Source of the DNA: Acidimicrobiaceae bacterium
GTDB lineage: Bacteria; Actinomycetota; Acidimicrobiia; Acidimicrobiales; UBA8190
Length of the DNA stretch: 13,346 nucleotides
Reading direction: 5' to 3'
Assembly: GCA_003453695.1 (NCBI GenBank)
Contig: DMNK01000080.1
Span: forward strand, 1-13,346
Shown: piece after piece, positions 6,205 through 12,539 of the stretch
Layout: every line of letters starts with the position of its first letter
Numbering within the stretch: position 1 is the first letter of the stretch
Notes under the pieces: model-generated
What the model was told of the DNA's origin: nothing
What the model saw: the letters and a program-made list of their open reading frames with translations, nothing else
Databases searched by the model: none
Program-made: the position numbers and the translations under genes

Positions 6205-7308
6205 TCAGTCCGCTGCAGTCATCTCGGCCCACTGGAAGCCGGCCAGCTCCCGGGCCACGGCGGTGGCCACTTCGATTTGAGGTTCTTGCGCTGGGCCAGG
6301 GCGTGGAAGCGCCGGCAGAGCCGAGTCTGGGCGTTCCAGGAGCGGGTGGAGGTTTGCGGACCGGCCAAGGCCAGGCGCTGACGCAGGGTCTCCCCGACGG
6401 CCGGCTGGTGCTGGTAGGCCCAGGCCGCCTCGACGAGTTGGGCGCGGATCCCTCGAGTTGCCGGCCCGAGTAATCGATCCCCGGTGCTCCGAGAGACCGG
6501 TGGAGTCCTCCCAACAGGTGAGACCGGTGAAGGCCATGAAGGATCTGGCCTTGGGGAACCGGCGCCAGTCGAAGACCTCGGCGCCGATGCAGAGTCCTCC
6601 CATATGCGTCATGCCCCGGTAGCCGCCGAGACGCACGGCAGCAGCGGCGAACGGCTCGGTGTCGAAATAGGCCCGCAGATCTGCCTCGACGTCGCCGAGC
6701 GCGCGGTCGCGCAGGGCCACCGCGGCTCGGTAGTGGCGGTAGGTGGCCACCAGCGCCGGGTCGTCGAAGCGTTGAGCGCCGAGCCACGCCTCGTGACGCT
6801 GAGTCCACTTCGAGCCGTCCCGATACACGAGGCCGTGGCGCAAGAGGAACATGGTCAAGCGATTTCGAGCTCGGGTGAGATCGCCCACCACCTGGCCTCG
6901 TGTCCGACACAGGTCGCGCACCGCTTCTTGAGCCCGACTGGGCACCGCCACTGGCGTCAGCTGGCCGGCCCGGTGCAGCCCGGCCAGCTTGCGGGCGTCG
7001 CGCTTGTCGGTCTTGACCCGGTCACCCCGGCCCTCGGGGACGAGTGAGGGGGCGATCACCTCGCAGCGCACCTTCATGGAGCTGAGGAGCCGGTGGAGCT
7101 CATAGCCGGTGGGCCCGGCCTCATAACAGGCCCAGATGCCAGAGGGCCGACCCACCCGCTTGATGAGCCGGCGCACCGACTCGGGGTCAGAGGAGATCTT
7201 CTCGATGACCGGGACGTCGGTGTCCGGGCCCAGGATCGCCACCGCGATCGAGTCCCTCGACACGTCCATCCCGAGGTGGATGTAGCCCCGATGGGCCAGA
7301 CTGGTCAT
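6205..7308 (-). pseudogene. IS110-family transposase (DEDD recombinase) with two compensating frameshifts
   Basis: The open frame is 367 codons. The RuvC-like N-terminal domain is intact with D15 (GMDVSRD), E63 (YEAGPTGYEL), D101 and D104 (KTDKRDARKLA). The C-terminal transposase domain shows GGYRGMTHMGGL, FMAFTGL and S269 in WEDSTG, the position of the family's catalytic serine, then GSITRAGNS. Directly after that the frame goes out of register: the next ~60 codons match the family only in another frame (GIRAQLVEAAWAYQHQPAV, TRLCRRFHALAQRK). It returns to register near 6275 for VATAVARELAGFQWAEM. The signature fits one base gained near 6451-6457 and one lost near 6271-6280. ATG 7308 has AAGGAG upstream. 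As read, the C-terminal domain is damaged; sequencing error is possible. Confidence 0.85.
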
Positions 7309-8067
7309 GGTCGGCTCCTTCCTCCGTATGTCGGCTCCGTTCGTTTGCCAACAGACGAATGATCCACGTAGATGCGGATCGAGGGAGCCGGCCCTCTCTT
7401 CAGAAAGAAAGGCGGCCCGGGGGTTGTCCTTGAGGGAGGAGTGACCCCCTGCTCAGACTGGCTCGGCGGCAGCCGGACCGGGGTCCCCTCCGGGGTGGTC
7501 TGGCTGGCGGCGGGGCAGTTGGAGGTGCGGGGGGTGGAGGCTCGTCGGTCAAGGAGAAGTTTCGGGCCGCCGGTCTCGTACATGAACGGCTCCTGCTTGG
7601 GTTTCTGCAACCGCAAGTCGGTCGCCGTTCCATGATGAATACCGGGCGGGAGAGGGTCCGGTTCACCTTAACGCAGGGGGTGAAAGATCCGGCAGTACCG
7701 CGCACCTTTCAACCGGCTTAGGTCCCAAAATCGTCGCGGATACCGGATACCCCTCGCCCGACGTGTTGCCGCTGATTCCGCTGGTCCGTTGTATCGAGTC
7801 GGCGGCTCGTACGACGAGGATCCCAACGCGAACCCTCGAGCTGGGTGACATCGGCGATGGGTCAAATGCCCGCAACCAACTGGGATGCGGGGTGAAACGA
7901 GCCCAATCGTCGTCGCCAAGGTCAGCAAGCTCGAACCGGCCGCCTTGTCGGAAACGAATGCAAGAAGTCTGCCGAGTCAGGCGCTCGAAGCCGCGCTCAA
8001 GAGCCTTGCCCTTGGACTCACGACAGCGTTCGGGGTCCGAACCGGACCGAATCCCCCGACCACCAGG
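7309..8067. other. Long non-coding stretch: IS110 upstream region and unassigned DNA
   Basis: About 760 nt without a gene I can support. The part next to the transposase (7309 to roughly 7600) has several short hairpins on the minus strand: GATCC/GGATC (7361-7380), TTCGT/ACGAA around 7340-7360, and nested CCGG/CCCC stems near 7473-7500. In IS110-group elements this is where the bridge RNA is encoded. From about 7640 to 8030 frames on both strands are open for 60-90 codons but resemble nothing I recognise. A GGTCCG/CGGACC hairpin (8034-8048) sits before the XRE gene. Confidence 0.5.
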
Positions 8068-8073
8068 TAAAAT
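8034..8073 (+). promoter_or_regulatory. Probable leaderless promoter and upstream palindrome of the XRE gene
   Basis: TAAAAT (8068-8073) is a good -10 box and is followed by 7 nt and the GTG start at 8081. A perfect inverted repeat, GGTCCG (8034-8039) and CGGACC (8043-8048), covers the -35 position and could be an operator. No good -35 hexamer is seen. Confidence 0.5.
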
Positions 8074-8080
8074 AGCCGGC

Positions 8081-8452
8081 GTGGTTAGCGTCGACGAAGA
8101 GGAGAATCAGGAGCACCGAAGCCGGAGCCCATCCACCCGCGCCTATCTCCGCAAGCTGAGGAACGAGGCAAACCTCAGCATCGAGGTTGTCGCCGAACGA
8201 GCAGGTGTTAGTTCGACATGGTTGGAACGCTTCGAAGCCGGGACTGACGAAGGTGACATTAGCTACGACCTGATACTGCGAATCGTGCGCGCCACACAGC
8301 CACCCCGGCCAGATTGGTGGGACGAGGGCCACGAGCACGACCTGCACCTCCCGTCATGGGCGACACCCGGCCGAGATCACCATCCCGCTTACTGGGCCAA
8401 GATCGACAAGGTGCGAGCGGCCAATCGCGAGGCGCGCCAACGGCGGATTTAG
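8081..8452 (+). CDS. XRE-type helix-turn-helix regulator paired with a nucleotidyltransferase
   Basis: A 123-residue DNA-binding protein. Residues 1-18 are charged and probably flexible. Residues about 20-70 form an XRE-like helix-turn-helix (STRAYLRKLRNEANLSIEVV, then AERAGVSSTWLERFEAG). The C-terminal part contains EHDLHLP and ends with a basic helix (KVRAANREARQRR). Small XRE proteins directly before AbiEii-like or MNT-like nucleotidyltransferases are common in actinobacteria and often act as antitoxin or repressor; that role here is inference. The GTG at 8081 was chosen because a TAAAAT box lies 7 nt upstream; the open frame continues upstream but with no recognisable protein. The stop is 9 nt before the next gene. 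Confidence 0.8.
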   Translation: MVSVDEEENQEHRSRSPSTRAYLRKLRNEANLSIEVVAERAGVSSTWLERFEAGTDEGDISYDLILRIVRATQPPRPDWWDEGHEHDLHLPSWATPGRDHHPAYWAKIDKVRAANREARQRRI

Positions 8453-8461
8453 GCTCGGCCG

Positions 8462-8971
8462 ATGTTTGATGAAGATGAGCTACGCCTCAAGAGGATTTGC
8501 CAAGTCCTAAATGAACACGAGGTCGAGTACGTCGTGTTCGGAAGCTTTGCGGGCCGCCTTCAAGGAGCGCCTCTCGAGACTGTTGATGTGGATGTTGTGC
8601 CGCGAGCATCCAAAGAGAACCTCCAACGCCTTTGCGATGCTCTGAATTCCTTGAATCCAAGGTGGCGGGTCGACGATGTTTCCGAGGATTTGAAGATCGA
8701 CGGTGGACGACTCGAACCCCGTCACATCCGTGGGTCTTCAGTGGCAATCGGACTGGTTACGAGTGAGGGACTGATCGATATCGTTCTTGAACCGAAGGGG
8801 TACGAGGTCGGCTACCACGCCCTTACCGGAGCGGCCCTGACGGTTGATATCGACGGAACTCCTATACGTGTAGGCGCACTGACCACGCCGCCTCTCCGTC
8901 CGTCTCAATATTTGGCCAGCCACCGCGATCAGGGCAATCGCCAGCAATGCTCCGAGCCAACCGATCCATAA
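8462..8971 (+). pseudogene. Nucleotidyltransferase (AbiEii/MNT-like), 3' end apparently replaced
   Basis: Residues 20-140 have the nucleotidyltransferase fold: VEYVVFGSFAGRLQG with the GS motif (G27, S28), then ETVDVDVVP carrying the metal-binding pair D42 and D44, and later GLIDIVLEP. Enzymes of this family transfer a nucleotide to a target, and several act as toxins beside an HTH antitoxin. Family members normally continue after the GTPIRVGAL motif with a helix such as EDxIRSKEAA. Here the frame instead runs 29 residues into sequence antisense to the candidate Rhs immunity gene, with switch at about 8880. I read it as truncated, so toxicity is doubtful. It is probably co-transcribed with the XRE gene. 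Base composition is lower in GC than the integrase region. Confidence 0.7.
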
Positions 8972-9094
8972 CCACCCAAGAATGGCTAACACCGCGGAGG
9001 TCCCTCCCGCGAGCAAGGAGAGTCTGAACCTGCGTCTATTTGTCCCCACGGACACCTCGGGCGAGAAGCGCTTCCCGTTCAAAATATGAAACAT
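8738..9094 (-). CDS. Small two-helix membrane protein, candidate immunity protein of Rhs tip 1 (3' end probably lost)
   Basis: The 118-residue frame starts with an ATG at 9094 that overlaps the end of the Rhs tip by 16 nt. Residues 1-25 are basic (RRRFR), then two hydrophobic segments follow, about 26-43 and 44-63 (WLWIGWLGALLAIALIAV), with LRRTERRR on the cytoplasmic side by the positive-inside rule. From about residue 70 it is encoded by the antisense of the nucleotidyltransferase gene, so its original C-terminus is probably missing. Overlap with a toxin tip and a two-helix membrane layout match the corresponding gene at 12530, which supports an immunity role; no family is recognised. The opposite-strand nucleotidyltransferase is better supported across 8738-8880. 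Confidence 0.5.
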   Translation of the reverse strand: MFHILNGKRFSPEVSVGTNRRRFRLSLLAGGTSAVLAILGWLWIGWLGALLAIALIAVAGQILRRTERRRGQCAYTYRSSVDINRQGRSGKGVVADLVPLRFKNDIDQSLTRNQSDCH

Positions 9095-9702
9095 TTGACC
9101 ACGCCGATGGTTCCACCGACCACTGCTCCGCCGATCATCCCACCTGCAATCGTTTCTGGTCCAACTTCGGACGTGAACTCAACCGCGCCGAAGGCACCCG
9201 TGCCAGCACCACCGCCTGTGAACTCAGCGACACAGATTGTCTTATGGACAAGTTCGCCGAACAATGACTGGTGGCCGAAGTTTGGGCAACCGGGCCCACC
9301 ACTACCTGGCGGTCCGTATTCGAAGTACCAAAGCGTCGTTGGGCCTTGTTCAGCAGCAAACCACTCAGAGCCATTCTGAGGTTTGAAAAGCCCGTGCTGG
9401 GTCCACGTGGTTGGGGAAATGACAGAAACGACGGAGGCACCGTTTGAGGACCGACTAGGAGACGGAGAAGGAGCGGGAGGAGATGGGATTACCGCGGCGC
9501 CCGGAGCTGACTCATTCGTAAATGAGGGCGCAGGATTTGGTCCACACTCCCCGGAGTACTGACAGACGTTCAGACCCTGACAGTCAACATTGTTAGGACC
9601 GCAGTCGATGTGAAGTCCCGATGGGTCACTGACGTTGATTGGGTTGTCGCCTGCGTACTCATACGGCTGCCCGGTCACGGCGTCCAGCGGGTCGACGCTC
9701 AT
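9079..9702 (-). CDS. Orphan Rhs C-terminal tip 1 (polymorphic toxin fragment)
   Basis: A 207-residue frame beginning in the Rhs-repeat-associated core end: MSVDPLDAVTGQPYEYAGDN to SDPSGL (residues 1-30), the conserved border before variable toxin domains. Then come a Cys-rich stretch (about 32-52), a Ser/Pro-rich linker (about 58-85), an aromatic Gly-rich region, and a C-terminal glycine-zipper-like hydrophobic helix (about 186-205, GGMIGGAVVGGTIGVV). No nuclease, deaminase or other enzymatic motif is seen; a membrane-acting toxin is possible. The upstream motif HRYYDPTTGQ is present on the same strand but one extra A near 9706-9708 puts it out of frame. No Rhs repeats lie further upstream, so this is an orphan tip or remnant. 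No Shine-Dalgarno precedes the ATG. Confidence 0.75.
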   Translation of the reverse strand: MSVDPLDAVTGQPYEYAGDNPINVSDPSGLHIDCGPNNVDCQGLNVCQYSGECGPNPAPSFTNESAPGAAVIPSPPAPSPSPSRSSNGASVVSVISPTTWTQHGLFKPQNGSEWFAAEQGPTTLWYFEYGPPGSGGPGCPNFGHQSLFGELVHKTICVAEFTGGGAGTGAFGAVEFTSEVGPETIAGGMIGGAVVGGTIGVVKCFIF

Positions 9703-9738
9703 GAACTTGTCCAGTCGTCGGGTCGTAGTAGCGGTGAA
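9616..9738 (-). repeat. Rhs core-end repeat, copy 1 (inverted relative to 11794-11915)
   Basis: This 123-bp segment, read on minus, is about 80% identical to 11794-11915 read on plus. It starts at TTCACCGCTACTACGACC and ends at CCATCGGGA. The only length difference is one A, which causes the frameshift in this copy. Beyond both ends the two loci diverge completely. Confidence 0.8.
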
Positions 9739-9900
9739 CCGGTGAGAGGGAAACGCCTGGCTTTCGACCGTGGAATGAACACCGACCGTGACGAGATCTC
9801 AGGTTCTGGCCAGCCTGGTGGGTGCTGCCGGTCACCGGTCCATCATGACCGAAGCCGGCGGGCGGAGGACGCTCTGGCCGAGGCGATGGCCCGCCTGGCG

Positions 9901-10861
9901 TTAGGAAGGGCGCCGCACAGCTCCGAGGCCATAGCCACGCTCAAGCCGGCAGCCCGGGTGACAGCTGGCGTGCACGGCCCGCAGGCGGTCGATGCTGACT
10001 CGGGTGTAGCGCTGGGTCGTCTCGAGCCGGGCATGTCCCAGCGTCTCGGCCACGTAGCGGATGTCGGCCCCGCCTTCGAGCATCAAGGTGGCCACCGAGT
10101 GGCGCAGCAAGTGACAGCTGCCCCGCTTGTCGACGCCGGCTCGGGCCAGGTACTTGCGCACCTGGCGACAGAGCCAGTCCGGGCACAACGGCGACCCAGC
10201 CGAGGAGAGAAACAGGTGCTCGGGGAAGCGGCCGGTGACGAAGCCGGGGCGGACGATCTCGGCATACAGCCGCACCCAGAACAGCGCCCGTTCCCCGACC
10301 GGCACGTAGCGGTCCTTGGCCCCCTTGCCCAGGCGGACGAAGATCGTTCCCCGGTCGAAGTCCACGTCTCGGAGCCACACCGAGATGAGCTCGCCCCGCC
10401 GTAGCCCACAGGAGTAGAAGACCTCGAGCACAGCGCGATCTCGGAGACCCAGCGGTTTGGACACGTCCGGAGCGGCGAGCAGTGCCGCCATCTCTGAGGC
10501 GCTGAGCGTCGCCTCGGGCAGCCTCCGGTCGGGGCCGGGGCAGCAGGTCGGCCGCCGGGTTGGCCTCGATGCGGTGCTCGCGGCGGCACCAGGAGAAGAA
10601 CTGGGCCACGGGCACCAGCCGCTGGGCCTGGGTGCCGAAGGAGAGTGGCTCGCCGTCGCGCTTTCGGTGGGCGAAGAGGGCGTGCTGGTAGGCGAGGAGC
10701 TGCTCCAGAGCCACCTCCTTGGCCTCGTCGATCCCGAGGGGCGCCAGGAAGGCGAAGAAATAGGCCAGGTAGCGACGACGGCACTCGATGGTCTTGAGGG
10801 CGTAGTTGTGGATCTCCATCCATCCCAGGTACTCGGTGGCATCCGCTTCGATGGGGGTCAT
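9901..10861 (-). pseudogene. XerC/D-type tyrosine recombinase, broken by one frameshift in a C run
   Basis: Reading through one extra C in the CCCC run near 10530 gives 319 residues. Core-binding domain: about 1-110 (EYLGWMEIHNYALKTIECRR, FFSWCRREHRIEANPAADLL). Catalytic domain: R155 (LRRGEL), K179 (GKGAKDRY), H250 and R253 (HLLRH), H276 (GHARLETT) and Y285 (TQRYTRVS), all present. The ending LRAVHASCHPG is seen in XerC/D-like recombinases of mobile elements. The ATG at 10861 has a perfect AAGGAGG 5-6 nt upstream, which decides against the longer frame to 10897. As read, the protein stops being a recombinase at about residue 110; slippage or sequencing error in the homopolymer is a real alternative. 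It is divergent from higBA and lies between two inverted Rhs tips. Confidence 0.82.
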
Positions 10862-10958
10862 TACCGCCTCCTTCACGACGGCCGACAGGGAGGCCACAGC
10901 GGATCGGACCTCCGCCGTCGGCTCGCCGACCTGTCAGCTCGGCCACCCCCTAGCCACG

Positions 10959-10977
10959 ATACAAAGTCTTGTATACT
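10959..10977 (+). promoter_or_regulatory. Operator and -10 box of the HigB-HigA operon
   Basis: ATACAA (10959-10964) and TTGTAT (10969-10974) form a perfect inverted repeat with a 4-nt centre. It overlaps a TATACT -10 box (10972-10977) that is followed by 7 nt and the GTG start of higB. Binding of HigA here would block the promoter. No clear -35 is visible. Confidence 0.6.
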
Positions 10978-10984
10978 CTGTGCG

Positions 10985-11326
10985 GTGAAGCCGGTCGTCT
11001 TTGTCGGCGGTGCCGACGAGGAGCTGCGTCGGTTCCCCGCCGTGGCGAGACAGCGAGCCGGCTACCAGCTCTATCTGGTGCAGATGGGGGACGCCCCCCA
11101 CGACGCCAAGCCCATGGCGTCGGTGGGGCCGGGGTGCCGGGAGATCCGAGTGCGCGAGGCCAGTGGGGCGTTTCGGGTCTTCTTCGTGGCCAACATGGGC
11201 AGGGACGTCTACGTCTTGCACTGCTTTCAGAAGAAGTCCCAGCGCACGCCGCCGGCGGCCCTCGCCGTCGGACAGCGCCGGTATCGAGAGATGATGGAGA
11301 TCGTACGAGCAAAGGGGCACACGTGA
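10985..11326 (+). CDS. higB: HigB-like toxin (phage-derived Gp49-like / RelE superfamily)
   Basis: A 113-residue protein of the Gp49-like group (HigB-type toxins), which cleave mRNA on the ribosome. The family pattern is clear: ELRRFPAVARQRAGYQLYLVQMG, PHDAKPMASVGPGCREIRVRE, FRVFFVANMGRDVYVLHCFQKKSQRTPP, and a final helix with RYREMM. The REIRVRE and LHCFQKKSQ segments are the most conserved. GTG 10985 was chosen because a -10 box ends 7 nt upstream and the frame before it is opposite the recombinase gene. As usual for HigBA the toxin comes first. It overlaps the antitoxin start as GTGA. Confidence 0.92.
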   Translation: MKPVVFVGGADEELRRFPAVARQRAGYQLYLVQMGDAPHDAKPMASVGPGCREIRVREASGAFRVFFVANMGRDVYVLHCFQKKSQRTPPAALAVGQRRYREMMEIVRAKGHT

Positions 11327-11604
11327 CGGCCAAGCGATACAAGAGCGTCTGGGACGCAATCGGTGGGGACCCGGCCACGGCCGAGAACCTCAAAATCCGA
11401 GCTGCCCTCATGCGCAAGCTCGTGGGGTACATCGAGGGGGCGGGGCTGACTCAGGCGGCGGCGGCCAAGCAGCTCGGGGTCACCCAGCCGCGCATCTCGG
11501 ATCTGGCCCGAGGCAAGGTCGACCTGTTCAGCATCGACAGCCTGGTGAATATGCTCAGCGCCGCTGGGCTGCACGTCGATGTCCGGGTGAAGAGGGCGAG
11601 CTGA
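11323..11604 (+). CDS. higA: HigA-like antitoxin (XRE helix-turn-helix)
   Basis: A 93-residue antitoxin and autorepressor. After a short N-terminal part (KRYKSVWDAIGGDPATAENL) comes a helix predicted to contact the toxin, then an XRE helix-turn-helix at about 38-75 (GLTQAAAAKQLGVTQPRISD, followed by LARGKVDLFSIDSLVNMLSA), ending with the strand LHVDVRVK. The GTG start overlaps the toxin stop as GTGA, coupling translation. It likely binds the inverted repeat at 10959-10974. Its stop lies 8 nt before the first ATG of the Rhs tip 2 frame, so read-through into that frame is possible. Confidence 0.92.
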   Translation: MTAKRYKSVWDAIGGDPATAENLKIRAALMRKLVGYIEGAGLTQAAAAKQLGVTQPRISDLARGKVDLFSIDSLVNMLSAAGLHVDVRVKRAS

Positions 11605-11612
11605 CGACCTTG

Positions 11613-12539
11613 ATGTTGCACCCCGGGTCGGGCAACGTCGCCGATCGCTCCCGCCCTACGACGGTTGAACCTCGGCAGAGATGCGCCTCGGGGGGCCATG
11701 ACGGAGCTATCTGTAACCGCCCCGGCGCCGCCTCGAGCAAGTCCAGACGTCACCACGATCGGTGGCGGCGGAGCGGCCTTCGGTTCGCTCTCCTTCACCG
11801 CTACTACGACCCCTCGACCGGGCAGTTCATGAGCGTGGACCCTTTTGACCCGATTACCGGGCAGCCGTATGAATACACCGGGGACAACCCAATCAATGCA
11901 AGCGATCCATCGGGATTGGACTGTAGGAACACGGACACATGCCCGCCGTGGACGTCGTACGCCCAGACTGAAGGAGGCTCTAATCCGACTCCGTCGCCAT
12001 CGTCGTACGGGACACCAGGACCAACCGGAGCATGCAGTTGTGGGTTACCGCCAACGTCATACTCGCCGCCCTCAGCGGAGACGCAGACAGCAACCCTGAA
12101 CTACACCTGCGGAGGGGGTAGCTCCTGCGGGCCTTCACCTTATGGACAAGCACTCAGTACCGCCGAAAACGATCTGGCATGCGGCTGCAGTGGGGACATT
12201 GGTGCTCTTCAAGCAGTATCGACGATCAATACGAGTTACTCCACCGTGATTACGCTTGCTGCGGGAGTGACTTGCCTCGTCTCAGGGACTTTTGAGCTGT
12301 GTTTGCTTGCACAAGGTATAGCAATGGTTTCTAGGGGAGTTAGTCGTCTGGGTGAGCCAACAGGATGTCAGGTGCGGCAGGACGTGTTTGATGCGGGCAT
12401 CACAGGAATAGGTTTAGGTCTCGTTTCTCTCCCATTTGATCTGGCAGGGCAAGCCGCACCCGCTCTCTCACGTCTAGGTGCTGCAGTTCCCGACGCCACC
12501 CTGAATACATTGGGGGCACCGGGCCCATCATGCGGGTAA
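11613..12539 (+). CDS. Orphan Rhs C-terminal tip 2 (polymorphic toxin fragment)
   Basis: The open frame gives 308 residues from ATG 11613. Residues 1-60 resemble nothing and may be junk in frame. Residues 62-102 are the Rhs core end: HRYYDPSTGQFMSVDPFDP to SDPSGL. The rest is variable: a Cys/Ser/Pro/Thr-rich linker (about 103-190), a long hydrophobic stretch at about 211-242 (VITLAAGVTCLVSGTFELCL) and a second Gly/Leu-rich one at about 260-287. No enzymatic toxin motif is visible; pore or membrane action is a guess. The true start is uncertain; MSVDP within the core matches the start available to tip 1. Local GC is lower than in the recombinase and higBA. The end overlaps the next gene by 10 nt. 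Confidence 0.72.
   Translation: MLHPGSGNVADRSRPTTVEPRQRCASGGHDGAICNRPGAASSKSRRHHDRWRRSGLRFALLHRYYDPSTGQFMSVDPFDPITGQPYEYTGDNPINASDPSGLDCRNTDTCPPWTSYAQTEGGSNPTPSPSSYGTPGPTGACSCGLPPTSYSPPSAETQTATLNYTCGGGSSCGPSPYGQALSTAENDLACGCSGDIGALQAVSTINTSYSTVITLAAGVTCLVSGTFELCLLAQGIAMVSRGVSRLGEPTGCQVRQDVFDAGITGIGLGLVSLPFDLAGQAAPALSRLGAAVPDATLNTLGAPGPSCG
11794..11915 (+). repeat. Rhs core-end repeat, copy 2 (inverted relative to 9616-9738)
   Basis: 122 bp about 80% identical to the reverse complement of 9616-9738, from TTCACCGCTACTACGACC to CCATCGGGA. The two copies enclose the recombinase, higBA and their promoters, about 2.05 kb. Differences are spread over the copy, which suggests shared family ancestry or old duplication rather than recent copying. 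Confidence 0.8.

Larger units (their letters stand above)
6156..7640 (-). mobile_element. IS110-family insertion sequence (limits approximate)
   Basis: A DEDD-type IS110 transposase gene with a long structured non-coding region on its upstream side and a strong inverted repeat on its downstream side. IS110-family elements lack clear terminal inverted repeats and usually make no target duplication, so the ends cannot be read from sequence. The limits given are the downstream repeat and an arbitrary point in the upstream non-coding region. Confidence 0.55.

Noticed and set aside
5850..6473. Long plus-strand frame between relE and the transposase
   Set aside because: It runs into the antisense of the transposase, its sequence resembles no protein, and no start signal is present.
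7668..7928. Minus-strand frame of 86 codons upstream of the IS110 element
   Set aside because: Composition is odd, no start signal is seen, and the resemblance to any known family could not be supported.
7763..8080. Upstream extension of the XRE frame
   Set aside because: No recognisable protein sequence; the promoter-like TAAAAT and palindrome lie inside it just before the GTG at 8081.
10457..10984. Upstream extension of the higB frame
   Set aside because: It is a shadow of the recombinase gene on the other strand; the GTG at 10985 directly follows a -10 box.
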